A stretch of DNA of 64,000 nucleotides, taken from positions 690,360,268 to 690,424,267 of the forward strand of contig CM068367.1 of assembly GCA_034769895.1 (NCBI GenBank). Reading direction: 5' to 3'. The stretch comes from Magicicada septendecula (Eukaryota > Arthropoda > Insecta > Hemiptera > Cicadidae). A program made the translations under genes and the position numbers. The notes under the pieces were generated by a model. It was not told the origin of the DNA, searched no databases, and saw only the letters and a program-made list of their open reading frames with translations. Below are positions 59,801-64,000 of the stretch, one piece after another. Within the stretch, counting starts at the first letter, position 1. Each line of letters opens with the position of its first letter.

Positions 59801-62800
59801 ACAAAAATTTAAATGCTATTTCATTGATATGACCTAAATTGTTTATTTTATTTTGGTTATACCATTCCATCTACTAAACACACTCCCTCCATTTATCTTT
59901 CTTCATACTGATGAAATAATTTAGCATAATTCATTTTCTTGTAACAATTTAAATGTGCTTTCCTCATCAATAATACTGAAAAATTCGTATTAAGAAATAA
60001 TTATTTCGGCCATAATTTCATAATAGATGTAAATAAAAAATACAATTGCGGAGTGCTAGCTGATTGCAATGGCATTGTTCAAAATCAAAATGGAATCTCT
60101 CTCCCCACACACAGTTTTTCAATGGCATAAACTAAAATAAAATAAACAATTTAGACTATTACTAATTAAACAGCATTTAATTTTTTGGCCAAGCATTAGG
60201 TTTTCGGTTTAGCAGTACGTAATGAATTCATGTGAGAATTTAGAAAAGTAGTTTTAGTACCATTCATTGTACCCACCACCTGTTGAAACCCGCTGCATAT
60301 TGTGTGAGATATATGTTAACAATAAGCCACTGTTTTCCTATGCAGGTTTTAATATATAAATGTCCTTATTTTTTGAACGTATGTTTAGAAACACATGAGT
60401 CAGAGACTCACACAACTTACAAAAAATAATTTTTTGATAATGCATATTTCTGGAATATACAGTATTATAATACTGGAACAACAACAACAACAACAATACT
60501 AATAATATCGAAAATAAAGAGTTACCTATGTTGAACCAATGGCAATTTATCAATTTTATCTCAGTTTTTAAATAACATCATTGCTATTTATTTATTTGAA
60601 GTAAGACTTTTACACTTTTAACACTTTCTAATCAAAACTAGTTGTTTCTTAACAGTTCTAAAACTAAAGTATAAAACAACATATGTGTTACTAATGAAGA
60701 AATTTGTAAACTCTTTTTGTGATAAAAATAAAACTTCTGCATTAAGTATACATATAAAATACTAATCAAATATTAGTGATTTGTACGATATCCTTTTTAT
60801 GGAATGATTCATAATTTTATAAGAGCGAGAACTCATTAATATATGAAAATAATATTAAAACAAAGACGCAGTTTTAAATAATGAATTATTAAAACACCAG
60901 TAGTCCATAGTTAGGACAGTGATTAGATGCAGTTGTAAGTGTTTATGGATTGTTCTAATGAGACTAAAAATGTTTCGAAAACTATGTTATAAATATTCCA
61001 TAGATGTTAACACACTAAATATTTGACTTTTTTATGATCACATCACACAAAACACTGGTAACTTATGTTATGCAGAATTATTGAAATGCTATTAAATGCT
61101 CACATACTGACACAATCAATTTTTCACAAAATAAAAGTAAACTTGGATTCACTAGTACATCACACACTTTGGAGCAAAAGAGCTCAAATTATGCTACATC
61201 AATTTTTAAAATATATATTTTTTCTAGTGTGTAAAAATAAGTTGGCCGTTGTTTAATCTCCTTTATAATACAAGATATAAGAAAGAACACTGTTTGAAAT
61301 GATAAAATATAGACATGTCTTGTATTAATGTTAACAAACATTTTAACAAGGAAAAATATGAGTGGTAGAATATGAAGAAAAAGTTCAATTCTTGGGGCAT
61401 TTCTAAATTGGTAAACTATTATGTCGTATTTTTCTAAAATTACAAAAGTTCTGTATTTCAAAATACGTACTAAACAGTAATCAACATTATTAAATACATC
61501 GCATGCACGCAAGATCCACAGTACCTGTTACTTGCATATAATAATATGCAAGATATAGTATCTTACATAATTATATAATATCTATATATAATTTTATTAT
61601 ATACATACCACCAAAATCAGTAAAATTTCAATTTTGTTAAATTATTGAATAAGGCCTTTTCGAAATTATTATAATTTCATCATCAGTTCACACTAAAATG
61701 TTCTTGTTGTGATGTCTTCTTTTATATGTATAAATACTGTACACATGCTAAATTTATAGAACTAATAGATATTGTGACATCTATTAAAATGCTCTTTTAA
61801 AATGTTAAACACATTTGTAGAAGTATAATTAATTTTATAAAATTTTTTTACATATAAAAGAAGACATCACAACAAGAACATTTTAGTGTGAACTGATGAT
61901 GAAATTATAATAATTTTGAAAAGGCCTTATTCAATAATTTAACAAAATTGAAATTTTACTGATTTTGGTGGTATGTATACAATAATATTATAACAAATCA
62001 GTGGCATAATGTTTAGCAAAATACTATATATAATTAACTGACTACCTGGAAATGAGTCACACAATCTACCTTATATATTGAAAAAGTTACAAAAAATGGG
62101 GTATGGAATATGAATAAAAATTTTATAAAATTAATTACACTTCTACAAATGTGTTTAACTTTTAAAAGAGCACTTTAATAGATGTCACAATATCTATTAG
62201 TTCTATAAATTTAGCATGTGTACAGTATTTCAGATGTAAAATTATATAAATAGACATCAAAACTTATACGCAAGCGTGCTATGTAGTTTTTAAAAGCCAG
62301 AATATACTTTAATTTTTTTGGTTTGTTAATCAACTGTTACAAACATAGTATGAGTATTAACATAAACTATAAAAGTGTAACACATTTGGTTGTCAGGTCT
62401 TCCAATAATTATTTTTTCCTAAATTGGTAACCCCTCATACTCTAATTTATGTAAAACTTCTGAATGAGAATATTGCTGAATTTCATTTAAGAACCTGTTC
62501 TTCTTATTATACTATTTCAACATAATAATTCAGTTACATAAAATACTGTACATATTACATCACACGTAATTATCATGTCTGTTCAACACACGTGTACATG
62601 ATTATGTCAAACTAGCATATTTCCCAACCACTTACCAATGACCTGGAAAACACGTTTAATTGGACCAGATGTATTGCTTTTACCATTAAACAACTGACAT
62701 GTATAATTTGCAACATCTTCTTCTGCAGCACGATAAATTATTAGTTTGTTCTCTGAAACTACAATACGTGGTTTTTCACCCTCGCTTCTACCAATTGGTT

Positions 62801-62814
62801 TGTCATTTTTAAAC
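20817..62814 (-). CDS. Bsg: basigin (Ig-superfamily membrane glycoprotein), 3' five coding exons; 5' end outside window
   Basis: Basigin (CD147 in vertebrates) is a single-pass plasma-membrane protein that chaperones monocarboxylate transporters and acts in cell adhesion. Five minus-strand exons join in phase to 222 residues: 62814-62636, 59337-59227, 58277-58086, 32170-32035 and 20865-20817. They encode most of Ig1 (WFKNDKP to NYTCQLF), a full Ig2 ([26 protein letters not shown]), the helix [19 protein letters not shown] with the family's in-membrane Glu, the [19 protein letters not shown] tail and a terminal VRQRK stop. Each junction has GT/AG ends. N-glycosylation sequons are NYT, NTS, NTT and NST. 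The signal peptide and start codon are not in the window. The helix and the VRQRK ending make the identification strong. The introns measure about 3.3, 0.95, 25.9 and 11.2 kb and hold most of the transposons. Confidence 0.93.
20866..26209. other. basigin intron, no recognisable feature
   Basis: Over 5 kb of AT-rich intron sequence with short simple repeats (poly-T at 20990, TA runs near 22000). Open frames such as 24525-24800 have low-complexity composition and no domain. Confidence 0.5.
26262..26304 (-). ncRNA. hammerhead-like motif in Penelope terminal repeat (left)
   Basis: Minus strand: GGAT, CTGATGA, extra T, stem II GACACC-ATT-GGTGTC, GAAA, palindrome ACTCGAGT as minimal stem III, A at the cleavage position, and ATCC closing stem I. 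Matches the type-I layout reported for Penelope-like elements, apart from the extra nucleotide before stem II. Confidence 0.6.
26482..27640 (-). pseudogene. Penelope-like RT C-terminus and GIY-YIG endonuclease
   Basis: The open 329-codon part begins inside the RT active site ([11 protein letters not shown]), with NFLDLTLTK at residues 42-50 and the GIY-YIG nuclease at about 199-280: [19 protein letters not shown], with the CxxC and [10 protein letters not shown] of the Penelope/Poseidon-type endonuclease, [10 protein letters not shown] and a later Glu in LERFEIY. Upstream (27480-27640) [18 protein letters not shown] is readable but one frame off, through an A-run slip before the YVDD. Everything N-terminal to this RT motif is missing. 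The nuclease portion looks undamaged. Confidence 0.85.
27658..27700 (+). ncRNA. hammerhead-like motif in Penelope terminal repeat (right)
   Basis: Inverted copy of 26262-26304, with GGAT 27658-27661, CTGATGA 27662-27668, C (in place of T) at 27669, the same stem II, GAAA 27685-27688, ACTCGAGT 27688-27695, A 27696 and ATCC 27697-27700. The only core difference is the unpaired base, so the structure is preserved in both copies. Confidence 0.6.
27755..28789. other. basigin intron, nothing recognised
   Basis: AT-rich spacer between the Penelope-like element and the Tigger relic. 28620-28710 has CAAAACAGTTTTGTTGC-like motifs similar to those near 11050 and 13330, perhaps fragments of one old repeat. 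Confidence 0.4.
28790..30665 (+). pseudogene. Tigger/pogo transposase relic, 5' end lost
   Basis: Fragments in order: CENP-B-type N-terminal helix region ([20 protein letters not shown]), Tc5-type HTH ([20 protein letters not shown]), the TWASKGQQ region in shifted frame, [23 protein letters not shown], and [20 protein letters not shown] near the third catalytic region. An acidic tail follows ([14 protein letters not shown]). The element ends at 30665 with a Tigger-type terminus (GGTTTCACTG followed by TA). No matching left terminus was found. Numerous stops and shifts; clearly dead. Confidence 0.75.
29727..29866 (+). repeat. 70-bp tandem duplication inside the Tigger relic
   Basis: 29727-29796 and 29797-29866 are identical except for one T/C difference (GCATGAT vs GCACGAT). 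The unit covers [19 protein letters not shown] of the decayed transposase and breaks the frame, so it arose after inactivation or caused it. Confidence 0.9.
30668..31355. other. basigin intron between Tigger relic and candidate exon
   Basis: No gene. Holds one copy (31072-31144) of a 73-bp sequence that recurs at 39240-39312. Confidence 0.5.
31356..31413 (-). CDS. Bsg: candidate alternative basigin exon giving a different C terminus
   Basis: 58-nt block with a good acceptor (pyrimidine-rich, CATCAG) and a strong donor (GAGGTGAGT). Spliced after the membrane exon it stays open: His then [19 protein letters not shown]. It shifts the last exon into another frame that ends after four residues (EKYT, stop at 20853-20851), replacing the usual [16 protein letters not shown] tail. 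The exact phase fit and open frame favour a real cassette exon. No homologue is recalled, so it could be a chance pair of splice-like sites. Confidence 0.4.
31436..31490. repeat. TG/CG microsatellite
   Basis: GTGTGTGTGTGTGTGCGTGCG run just upstream (in the basigin sense) of the candidate alternative exon. Confidence 0.8.
32035..32170 (-). CDS. Bsg: basigin exon: transmembrane helix and cytoplasmic tail
   Basis: 136-nt exon with acceptor TTTTAG and donor GTGAGT. Encodes [18 protein letters not shown] then [18 protein letters not shown] and SDTDQSPE. The hydrophobic run with an embedded Pro and Glu is the family hallmark. The helix Glu is known in vertebrates to matter for transporter binding. 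It ends two bases into a codon. A BEL retrotransposon begins only 134 bp beyond the acceptor side. Confidence 0.95.
32305..32724 (+). repeat. BEL left LTR
   Basis: 420 bp. By eye it differs from the right LTR at only about seven positions, which indicates a recent insertion. Confidence 0.92.
32725..32940 (+). repeat. BEL leader with degenerate tandem repeats of a primer-site-like motif
   Basis: After the LTR comes TATGGTCCTCCGCAACCGGA. A similar TTTGGTCCTCCGACCCCGGA recurs at 32909. Between them are six or so units of about 22-27 bp built on GTCCA-AAGCGAC-ACATT. The BEL primer site usually lies here, so this may be an expansion of it. Confidence 0.6.
33730..34815 (+). pseudogene. BEL/Pao gag (DUF1759 type), damaged
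   Basis: Begins [20 protein letters not shown], with a coiled-coil N-terminus typical of BEL gag, one TGA at 33967, then in the same frame [40 protein letters not shown] and IELLKARYD, the DUF1759 hallmarks. A shift near 34355 leads to [19 protein letters not shown] and [17 protein letters not shown] further shift brings the first zinc-knuckle area ([19 protein letters not shown]), where it is cut by an insertion at about 34816. Confidence 0.85.
34816..36000. mobile_element. unidentified ~1.2-kb insertion inside the BEL gag
   Basis: The gag reading RKEVLIHNK stops making sense at about 34816, and [13 protein letters not shown] resumes at about 36005, so foreign DNA lies between. It is AT-rich on the left and GC-richer at 35550-35800 (GCGTCTGGTCCGCTGAG). 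No transposase frame, no clear LTR ends and no target duplication could be fixed. Confidence 0.5.
36000..36765 (+). pseudogene. BEL/Pao zinc knuckles and aspartic protease (DUF1758), inactive
   Basis: [40 protein letters not shown] and HHTMLH are the CCHC-rich end of gag. The protease follows: [15 protein letters not shown], where the catalytic DSG is GSG, so the active-site Asp is lost. A shift near 36340 then gives [29 protein letters not shown] and [14 protein letters not shown]. The reverse transcriptase that should come next is deleted. Confidence 0.85.
36790..37602 (+). pseudogene. BEL/Pao RNase H tail and integrase remnants
   Basis: [17 protein letters not shown] (about 36850-36900) is the end of RNase H. 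After a gap, [19 protein letters not shown] is the start of the integrase core. The catalytic middle is deleted. [40 protein letters not shown] and [20 protein letters not shown] form the C-terminal DUF5641 part, ending LCPLPVATD. The three pieces are joined by deletions, so no enzyme could be made. Confidence 0.88.
37603..38372 (+). repeat. BEL 3' non-coding region with tandem repeats
   Basis: AT-rich. 37838-37960 holds three to four copies of a ~37-bp unit (TATATTAAATTTTTGGGTAT, TTTTCATTATATTAT). A hydrophobic open frame across it (37888-38316) follows from this composition. AGGCGGGCAG just before the right LTR is the likely polypurine tract. Confidence 0.65.
38373..38792 (+). repeat. BEL right LTR
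   Basis: 420 bp, same ends as the left copy and nearly identical to it. Confidence 0.92.
38793..40555. other. basigin intron, mostly unassigned
   Basis: Contains the second copy of the 73-bp repeat (39240-39312). A short open stretch at 39042-39180 ([20 protein letters not shown]) is not recognised and may be chance. GGCGCCAAATTG at about 39665 could be an inverted primer site of the LTR relic that ends at 43544. Confidence 0.4.
40556..42793 (+). mobile_element. Tigger-type DNA transposon
   Basis: The 2.2-kb element is bounded by CAGTGAAACTTCGATTAACC and its exact inverse, with TA on each side (40554-40555, 42794-42795). Subterminal repeats of TTAACCGTCACTCTTTTAACC type follow the left end. 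Full length, but the transposase is broken. Confidence 0.93.
40942..42374 (+). pseudogene. Tigger transposase (CENP-B/Tc5 HTH and DDE_1), frameshifted
   Basis: Intact N-terminus from [20 protein letters not shown] (CENP-B helix-turn-helix), then Tc5 HTH ([31 protein letters not shown]) and [12 protein letters not shown] with the first catalytic Asp. Shifts near 41488 and 41680 carry it through [19 protein letters not shown] and [21 protein letters not shown] small deletion in EALL-QHIP removes the second catalytic Asp (LDNAPAH in relatives). [20 protein letters not shown] follows in another frame, then an acidic tail. Inactive. Confidence 0.88.
42796..43319. other. unassigned, possibly LTR relic body
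   Basis: AT-rich stretch between the Tigger end and the recognisable inverted LTR fragment. It may be the rest of that LTR, diverged beyond recognition by eye. Confidence 0.35.
43320..43544 (-). repeat. inverted fragment of LTR family 1
   Basis: Read on the minus strand from 43544 it begins TGTAACGGTACAGAATTG and follows the first ~220 bp of the LTR at 2076 (CACCTGTGAGGTG-CCCTTGT, CAACATACAGTGTTATTGTT, CTCCAGCAG), with scattered differences. An older or diverged copy, in the same direction as basigin. Confidence 0.8.
44131..45432 (+). repeat. left LTR, family 2
   Basis: About 1.3 kb. Closely similar to the right LTR, with small indels (for example CACGTTTAAGGTAAACC where the right has CACGCCCTTACCGTGACG). 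Minus-strand open frames shared by both LTRs have no recognisable domain. Confidence 0.88.
45672..46868 (+). CDS. intact 398-residue gag-like protein of LTR family 2
   Basis: ATG 45672 to TGA 46868, unbroken. Residues ~1-120 are predicted coiled coil ([44 protein letters not shown]). The centre is acidic and Gly/Ser-rich, and the C-terminus has YDNN-type low complexity and a seven-Asn run encoded by an (AAT)n microsatellite. It ends [18 protein letters not shown]. The decayed ORF at 3107-4388 is its homologue. No zinc knuckle, protease or polymerase motif. The first half could form a Gag-like assembly domain. The C-terminal RLIFDDGG may derive from the end of a pol integrase, but I cannot confirm either. 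No known family assigned. Confidence 0.6.
   Translation: MENAKESSKTENWLREIMGEIKLMYNQNISCLKNEIKQMSNDNSKKVDELNDRFDKKFDKLSSEIHEQKVKCESNFSELKTHINEINKNVEKTKEIFTSNVSKLEQNIERMGVWVIKTDKSKISENNGETCINSGSNLDAKQVAGDQVSSSDNYNNELMSNNSGEIKNVVLECKVVSRESIDEDMRVCVESLEGQRADFPQVYCDVEGSQVFYEDRVSSGGGVENEVSSDGPLIFCGLPGRGNRYLMVPFAWNEIVQCGYERCCNERNREIKIFEINRGYERLAQVLYIERDEKSELHCERKIDEYFNNTGIKDNNLPDVVVEEYNDDKITYWMLNKNTYGDRIEITNVDRFYESIDYNGIEYYVDKGYNNNNNNNKWSVNKIEICYVKPRLIFDDGG
46869..47774. other. non-coding interior of LTR family 2, left of the pogo insertion
   Basis: AT-rich, with (AAT)n at 47050-47075. No conserved frame. Confidence 0.5.
48138..49388 (+). CDS. pogo-family transposase, intact DD35D
   Basis: 416 residues. 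A psq-type helix-turn-helix lies at about 8-45 ([35 protein letters not shown]), a CENP-B/Tc5 HTH at ~68-135 ([37 protein letters not shown]), and the DDE_1 catalytic domain at ~145-370. Asp171 (NADQTP), Asp278 ([10 protein letters not shown]) and Asp314 ([14 protein letters not shown]) are spaced as DD35D. An acidic Ser-rich tail ends DDQLGSL. It cuts and pastes DNA at TA sites in the nucleus. No stop or shift, unlike the other transposases of this window. ATG at 48138 is the first in frame and precedes the HTH. Confidence 0.93.
   Translation: MSKYSSNTASYKLAVIAYAETHGNRAAGRKYSVSECNVRYWRKQKIALQETNKSRKAFRGPKSGKFPQVEEHLLKYVISLRNDGYAVSYEMLYFKGREIAAAHGISVSNFKVSRGWVIKFMKRNGLSLRRRTSLCQRMPNDFDQKVIDFHRFMIRKRKAKKYLLSQIGNADQTPISFDMPQSRTIDTKGTSSVIVRTTGSEKQRCTVMLAVTADGRKLAPYVVLKRKTMPRVKFPRGIHVRVQEKGWMDTSLVEDWIRTVWGNRAGSLLRCPALLVLDSFRGHLTENTKKLLETMKTDLAVIPGGLTSVLQPLDVSINKPFKDNVRKLYQCWMAENVHELTPTGKIRKPSVELLCEWILRAWDMISSKVIEKSFKKTGISNALDGTEDDFLWRDVSSDSSTNSSCSSSGDDQLGSL
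49742..49902 (+). repeat. internal direct repeat of the pogo element, copy 1
   Basis: Begins TCCAACTTGCCTAATGTACT and ends AAATTTGGGTATA. Recurs at 50603-50772 with a few small indels. The 700 bp between them (starting CAGTACAACCTGTCACATCC) are unrelated to the transposase and may be part of a separate insertion. Confidence 0.88.
50603..50772 (+). repeat. internal direct repeat of the pogo element, copy 2
   Basis: Matches 49742-49902, with an added ACAGTACAG in the middle. Lies about 60 bp from the right terminal repeat. Confidence 0.88.
50862..52475 (+). other. non-coding interior of LTR family 2, right of the pogo insertion
   Basis: AT-rich; poly-A-rich stretch near 51765. 52255-52475 resembles the 3' interior of LTR family 1 (5560-5780), including GGGATCTCG-ATAGAGAAGTC and the closing G-run 52465-52472 used as polypurine tract. 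Confidence 0.55.
52476..53793 (+). repeat. right LTR, family 2
   Basis: About 1.3 kb. Same ends as 44131-45432. Directly followed by the TGTT target copy. Confidence 0.88.
53794..55020. other. basigin intron, T-rich, nothing recognised
   Basis: Long T-rich and AT-rich sequence with no domain in any frame. Confidence 0.45.
55021..55620. other. unidentified GC-richer island
   Basis: Stands out from the AT-rich intron by base composition. Open on the plus strand at 55027-55212 and 55402-55617, and on the minus at 55501-55181, but no product is recognisable. Probably a decayed transposon or pseudogene fragment. Confidence 0.35.
55843..56004. repeat. small inverted-repeat element
   Basis: CATAATAAGCTT near 55847 and its inverse AAGCTTATTATG near 55992-56003 bound a ~160-bp GC-richer segment. 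It may be a short MITE. Target duplication unclear. Confidence 0.4.
56632..57866 (+). mobile_element. non-autonomous element with a ~125-bp minisatellite core
   Basis: Starts with ACTAGCGAGTACCCGGCATG and ends ACAAACATTCATTTTTATAG followed by ATATAGATT, ends common on short insect retroposon-like repeats. Between 56812 and 57745 about seven to eight tandem units of 90-130 bp repeat GTAAAATATTTGTGCCAAGT, TGGTTGAAATCGGTCCAGTG and GTTTAGGAGGAGATGTGGAAG, with variable CCCC-AAAGGACCCC stretches. The closing sequence (GAAGTTTCATCGCAATCGGATGAATGG) resembles a diverged unit. Superfamily not determined. Confidence 0.7.
57867..58085. other. basigin intron, splice-proximal
   Basis: AT-rich. Ends at the donor of exon 58086-58277. 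Confidence 0.5.
58086..58277 (-). CDS. Bsg: basigin exon: second half of second Ig domain
   Basis: 192-nt exon between GTAG and GTTAGT, phase 1 at both ends. Encodes [16 protein letters not shown] through the D-x-G-x-Y-x-C signature (DRGEYFC) to VFVRI-type residues at the domain end. Sequons NTT and NST. The last base joins the next exon to make Asp in the conserved [13 protein letters not shown] junction typical of insect basigin. Confidence 0.94.
58278..59226. other. short basigin intron
   Basis: 949 bp between the two Ig2 exons, phase 1. No element recognised. Confidence 0.7.
59227..59337 (-). CDS. Bsg: basigin exon: first half of second Ig domain
   Basis: 111-nt exon flanked by TTGCAG and GTAAGT. 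Begins and ends within Gly codons (phase 1), as does its partner exon. Encodes [20 protein letters not shown] followed by [16 protein letters not shown], with the first Ig2 cysteine and the conserved tryptophan. Reading on through the donor gives only a spurious extension with no Ig character. Confidence 0.93.
59338..61605. other. basigin intron, nothing recognised
   Basis: AT-rich. Short frames such as 59595-59837 have no domain. Confidence 0.5.
61646..61689 (-). ncRNA. type-I hammerhead-like motif, left arm
   Basis: Minus strand: GAA, CTGATGA, extra T, stem II GAAATTAT..AATTTC, GAAA, palindrome AAGGCCTT, A, TTC. Mirror copy of 61889-61934 with a slightly better stem II. Confidence 0.5.
61889..61934 (+). 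ncRNA. type-I hammerhead-like motif, right arm
   Basis: TGAA, CTGATGA (61893-61899), extra T, an AT-only stem II, GAAA (61918-61921), palindrome AAGGCCTT (61921-61928), A at 61929 and TTCA closing a 4-bp stem I. All invariant core bases are kept. Confidence 0.5.
62636..62814 (-). CDS. Bsg: basigin exon: most of first visible Ig domain
   Basis: 179-nt exon with acceptor TGTAG before it and donor GTAAG after it, read on the minus strand. It starts by finishing a split codon (probably the Ig tryptophan, giving WFKNDKP) and ends one base into a Gly codon. It contains the second Ig cysteine in VANYTCQLF and the sequons NYT and NTS. The exon carrying the first cysteine and the signal peptide must lie upstream, beyond position 64000 or unrecognised in the last 1.2 kb. 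Confidence 0.92.
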
Positions 62815-64000
62815 CTACACAAAAACATTAAAAATATAATTTTAAATATAAAATTACAAACAATTCTAATATAGTAATATAGTTCATGACACACAATAAT
62901 GGTACAGTAATGTAATCATGGGTTTTTTGCAGCCACATATTATGTCAATATTAATGGAATGGAATATTAATATGTAATGGAATATTATGTCATTATATAA
63001 AAGATCCATATTAAAACACGCGTGCATGCACACGCACACGCACACACACAATAAAAGGACCGATTTTAAAGAAGAAATCCAGCTACAGTATTAAGGCCAT
63101 GCTCTTTTGTGACTAAAATGTGGATTCCGACAATGAAAGGCCTAACCACAATTCAGATCTCAGAGATAAGATTTTTCAACTCCTCAACTGAAGCCAGAAT
63201 GAGAAAAGAACAAAGTAGTATGTTAAGTAATACAAAACATATTCAAACAGATCATGGATTTTTCAACTACAAAGATACACAATATAGGAATACACAATTC
63301 ATACATCACAACACCCAGAAAACATTAATCTAAGAGTGGGCATAAAGAAGGTAAACATATTCACTGATAATTAATGATGTGGTTGAAATATGCTGATTTA
63401 CTGGACATTTTTATTGGTACCTGAATATAAATTATTTGTGAATTACTTCTATCGTACAAAACTGTTACAAGAATGTAGTTCTAAATCAGACTCCTTGACC
63501 AACAATTGATTTATTTATTTTGAGATAACAGGGTGGCCACTAAACAAAGGCCAGAAAATTCATGCATAATTCCAGGTTTTCCAGGACATTTTCAAAAAAA
63601 TTCCCGGTTTATGATTACACATTCGATGTAAATCAAATTATGACACGGAACACTAAAAAAAAAAAAAATTAACACCATATTCATATTTATGACATGTCTT
63701 ACTTACTCTTAATTCTAAATAATCAGCACATATAGGTTATCAAATTAAATATTTATGTTACTAATCCAAGTTAAAAAATTACTCCACACAAAAGAACTGT
63801 CACTATACAAAGTGTACTGAGGAGCGCTTGGCCCATGTATGCTCATAACACACTTACCGAAATAATTAAGTTCTGATTAGTATAACCATTACTGAAAAAT
63901 TTCATTTTAAATTAAATGCTAACTACAAAGAAAAAAAGGATTATTAGTTCTTCCCACACTTGTTAATCTTAGTAGGTCTATTATATTTCACATTCCAGGT
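62815..64000. other. basigin 5' intron sequence with a dispersed-repeat fragment
   Basis: No upstream basigin exon could be recognised. A CA/CG microsatellite lies at 63015-63050. 63530-63616 (CAGGGTGGCCACTAAA, then AAATTCATGC, CCAGGTTTTCCAGG, AATTCCCGGTTT) resembles a repeat end widespread in invertebrate genomes. It is cut off or diverged after about 90 bp. Confidence 0.45.

Larger units (their letters stand above)
61606..62235. repeat. compound inverted-repeat element with hammerhead-like motifs
   Basis: Arms 61606-61735 and 61850-61977 are inverted copies (ATACCACCAAAATCAGTAAA, TTATTGAATAAGGCC, ACTAAAATGTTCTTGTTGTG). The segment 61725-61830 is also repeated inverted at 62110-62232 (AAATTTAGCATGTGTACAG, ATAGATGTCACAATATCTAT). 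Both arms carry a hammerhead-like core. No ORF: a Penelope-type terminal-repeat derivative is the best guess. Confidence 0.8.

Overview
The window looks like AT-rich, intron-heavy insect nuclear DNA, probably from a neopteran with a large genome. The host gene is basigin and the transposon families are those typical of insects. The species cannot be named from the sequence. No prokaryotic gene organisation, tRNA or rRNA gene was seen.

The only host gene I can support is basigin (Bsg), read on the minus strand. Its coding exons lie at 62814-62636, 59337-59227, 58277-58086, 32170-32035 and 20865-20817. All splice phases agree, and together they give 222 residues: part of the first Ig domain, the second Ig domain, the Glu-containing membrane helix and the short acidic/basic tail ending VRQRK. 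The first exon or exons (signal peptide and start) lie beyond the right edge. A well-formed extra exon at 31413-31356 would change the C terminus if used. Two introns, of about 11 kb and 26 kb, are filled with transposons.

Left region (1-20816, downstream of basigin): a TTA-flanked MITE (1509-1924); an LTR retrotransposon with a broken gag-like ORF and no pol (2076-6761); a complete-length hAT element with decayed transposase (7383-11031); a fold-back element with hammerhead-like motifs (12838-13076); a dead Tc1/mariner-like transposase (about 14042-15275); a P-like element keeping only a THAP domain and coiled coil (15703-17331), itself carrying a second hammerhead fold-back; and another inverted-repeat element (17941-18846).

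Basigin introns (20866-62635): a 5'-truncated Penelope-like element with facing terminal repeats that each hold a hammerhead-like ribozyme (26210-27754); a Tigger relic (28790-30665); a BEL/Pao element with near-identical LTRs but a gutted interior (32305-38792); a second Tigger (40556-42793) inside or beside an inverted LTR relic; a 9.7 kb LTR element with an intact 398-codon ORF (44131-53793), into which a seemingly intact pogo-type transposon has jumped (47777-50859); a minisatellite-bearing element (56632-57866); and a third free-standing hammerhead-type inverted repeat (61606-62235).

The most unusual signal is that four inverted-repeat elements with little overall similarity carry the same type-I hammerhead layout: CUGANGA, stem II, GAAA, a tiny palindromic stem III, NUH, then a closing stem I. 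All have one extra nucleotide before stem II.
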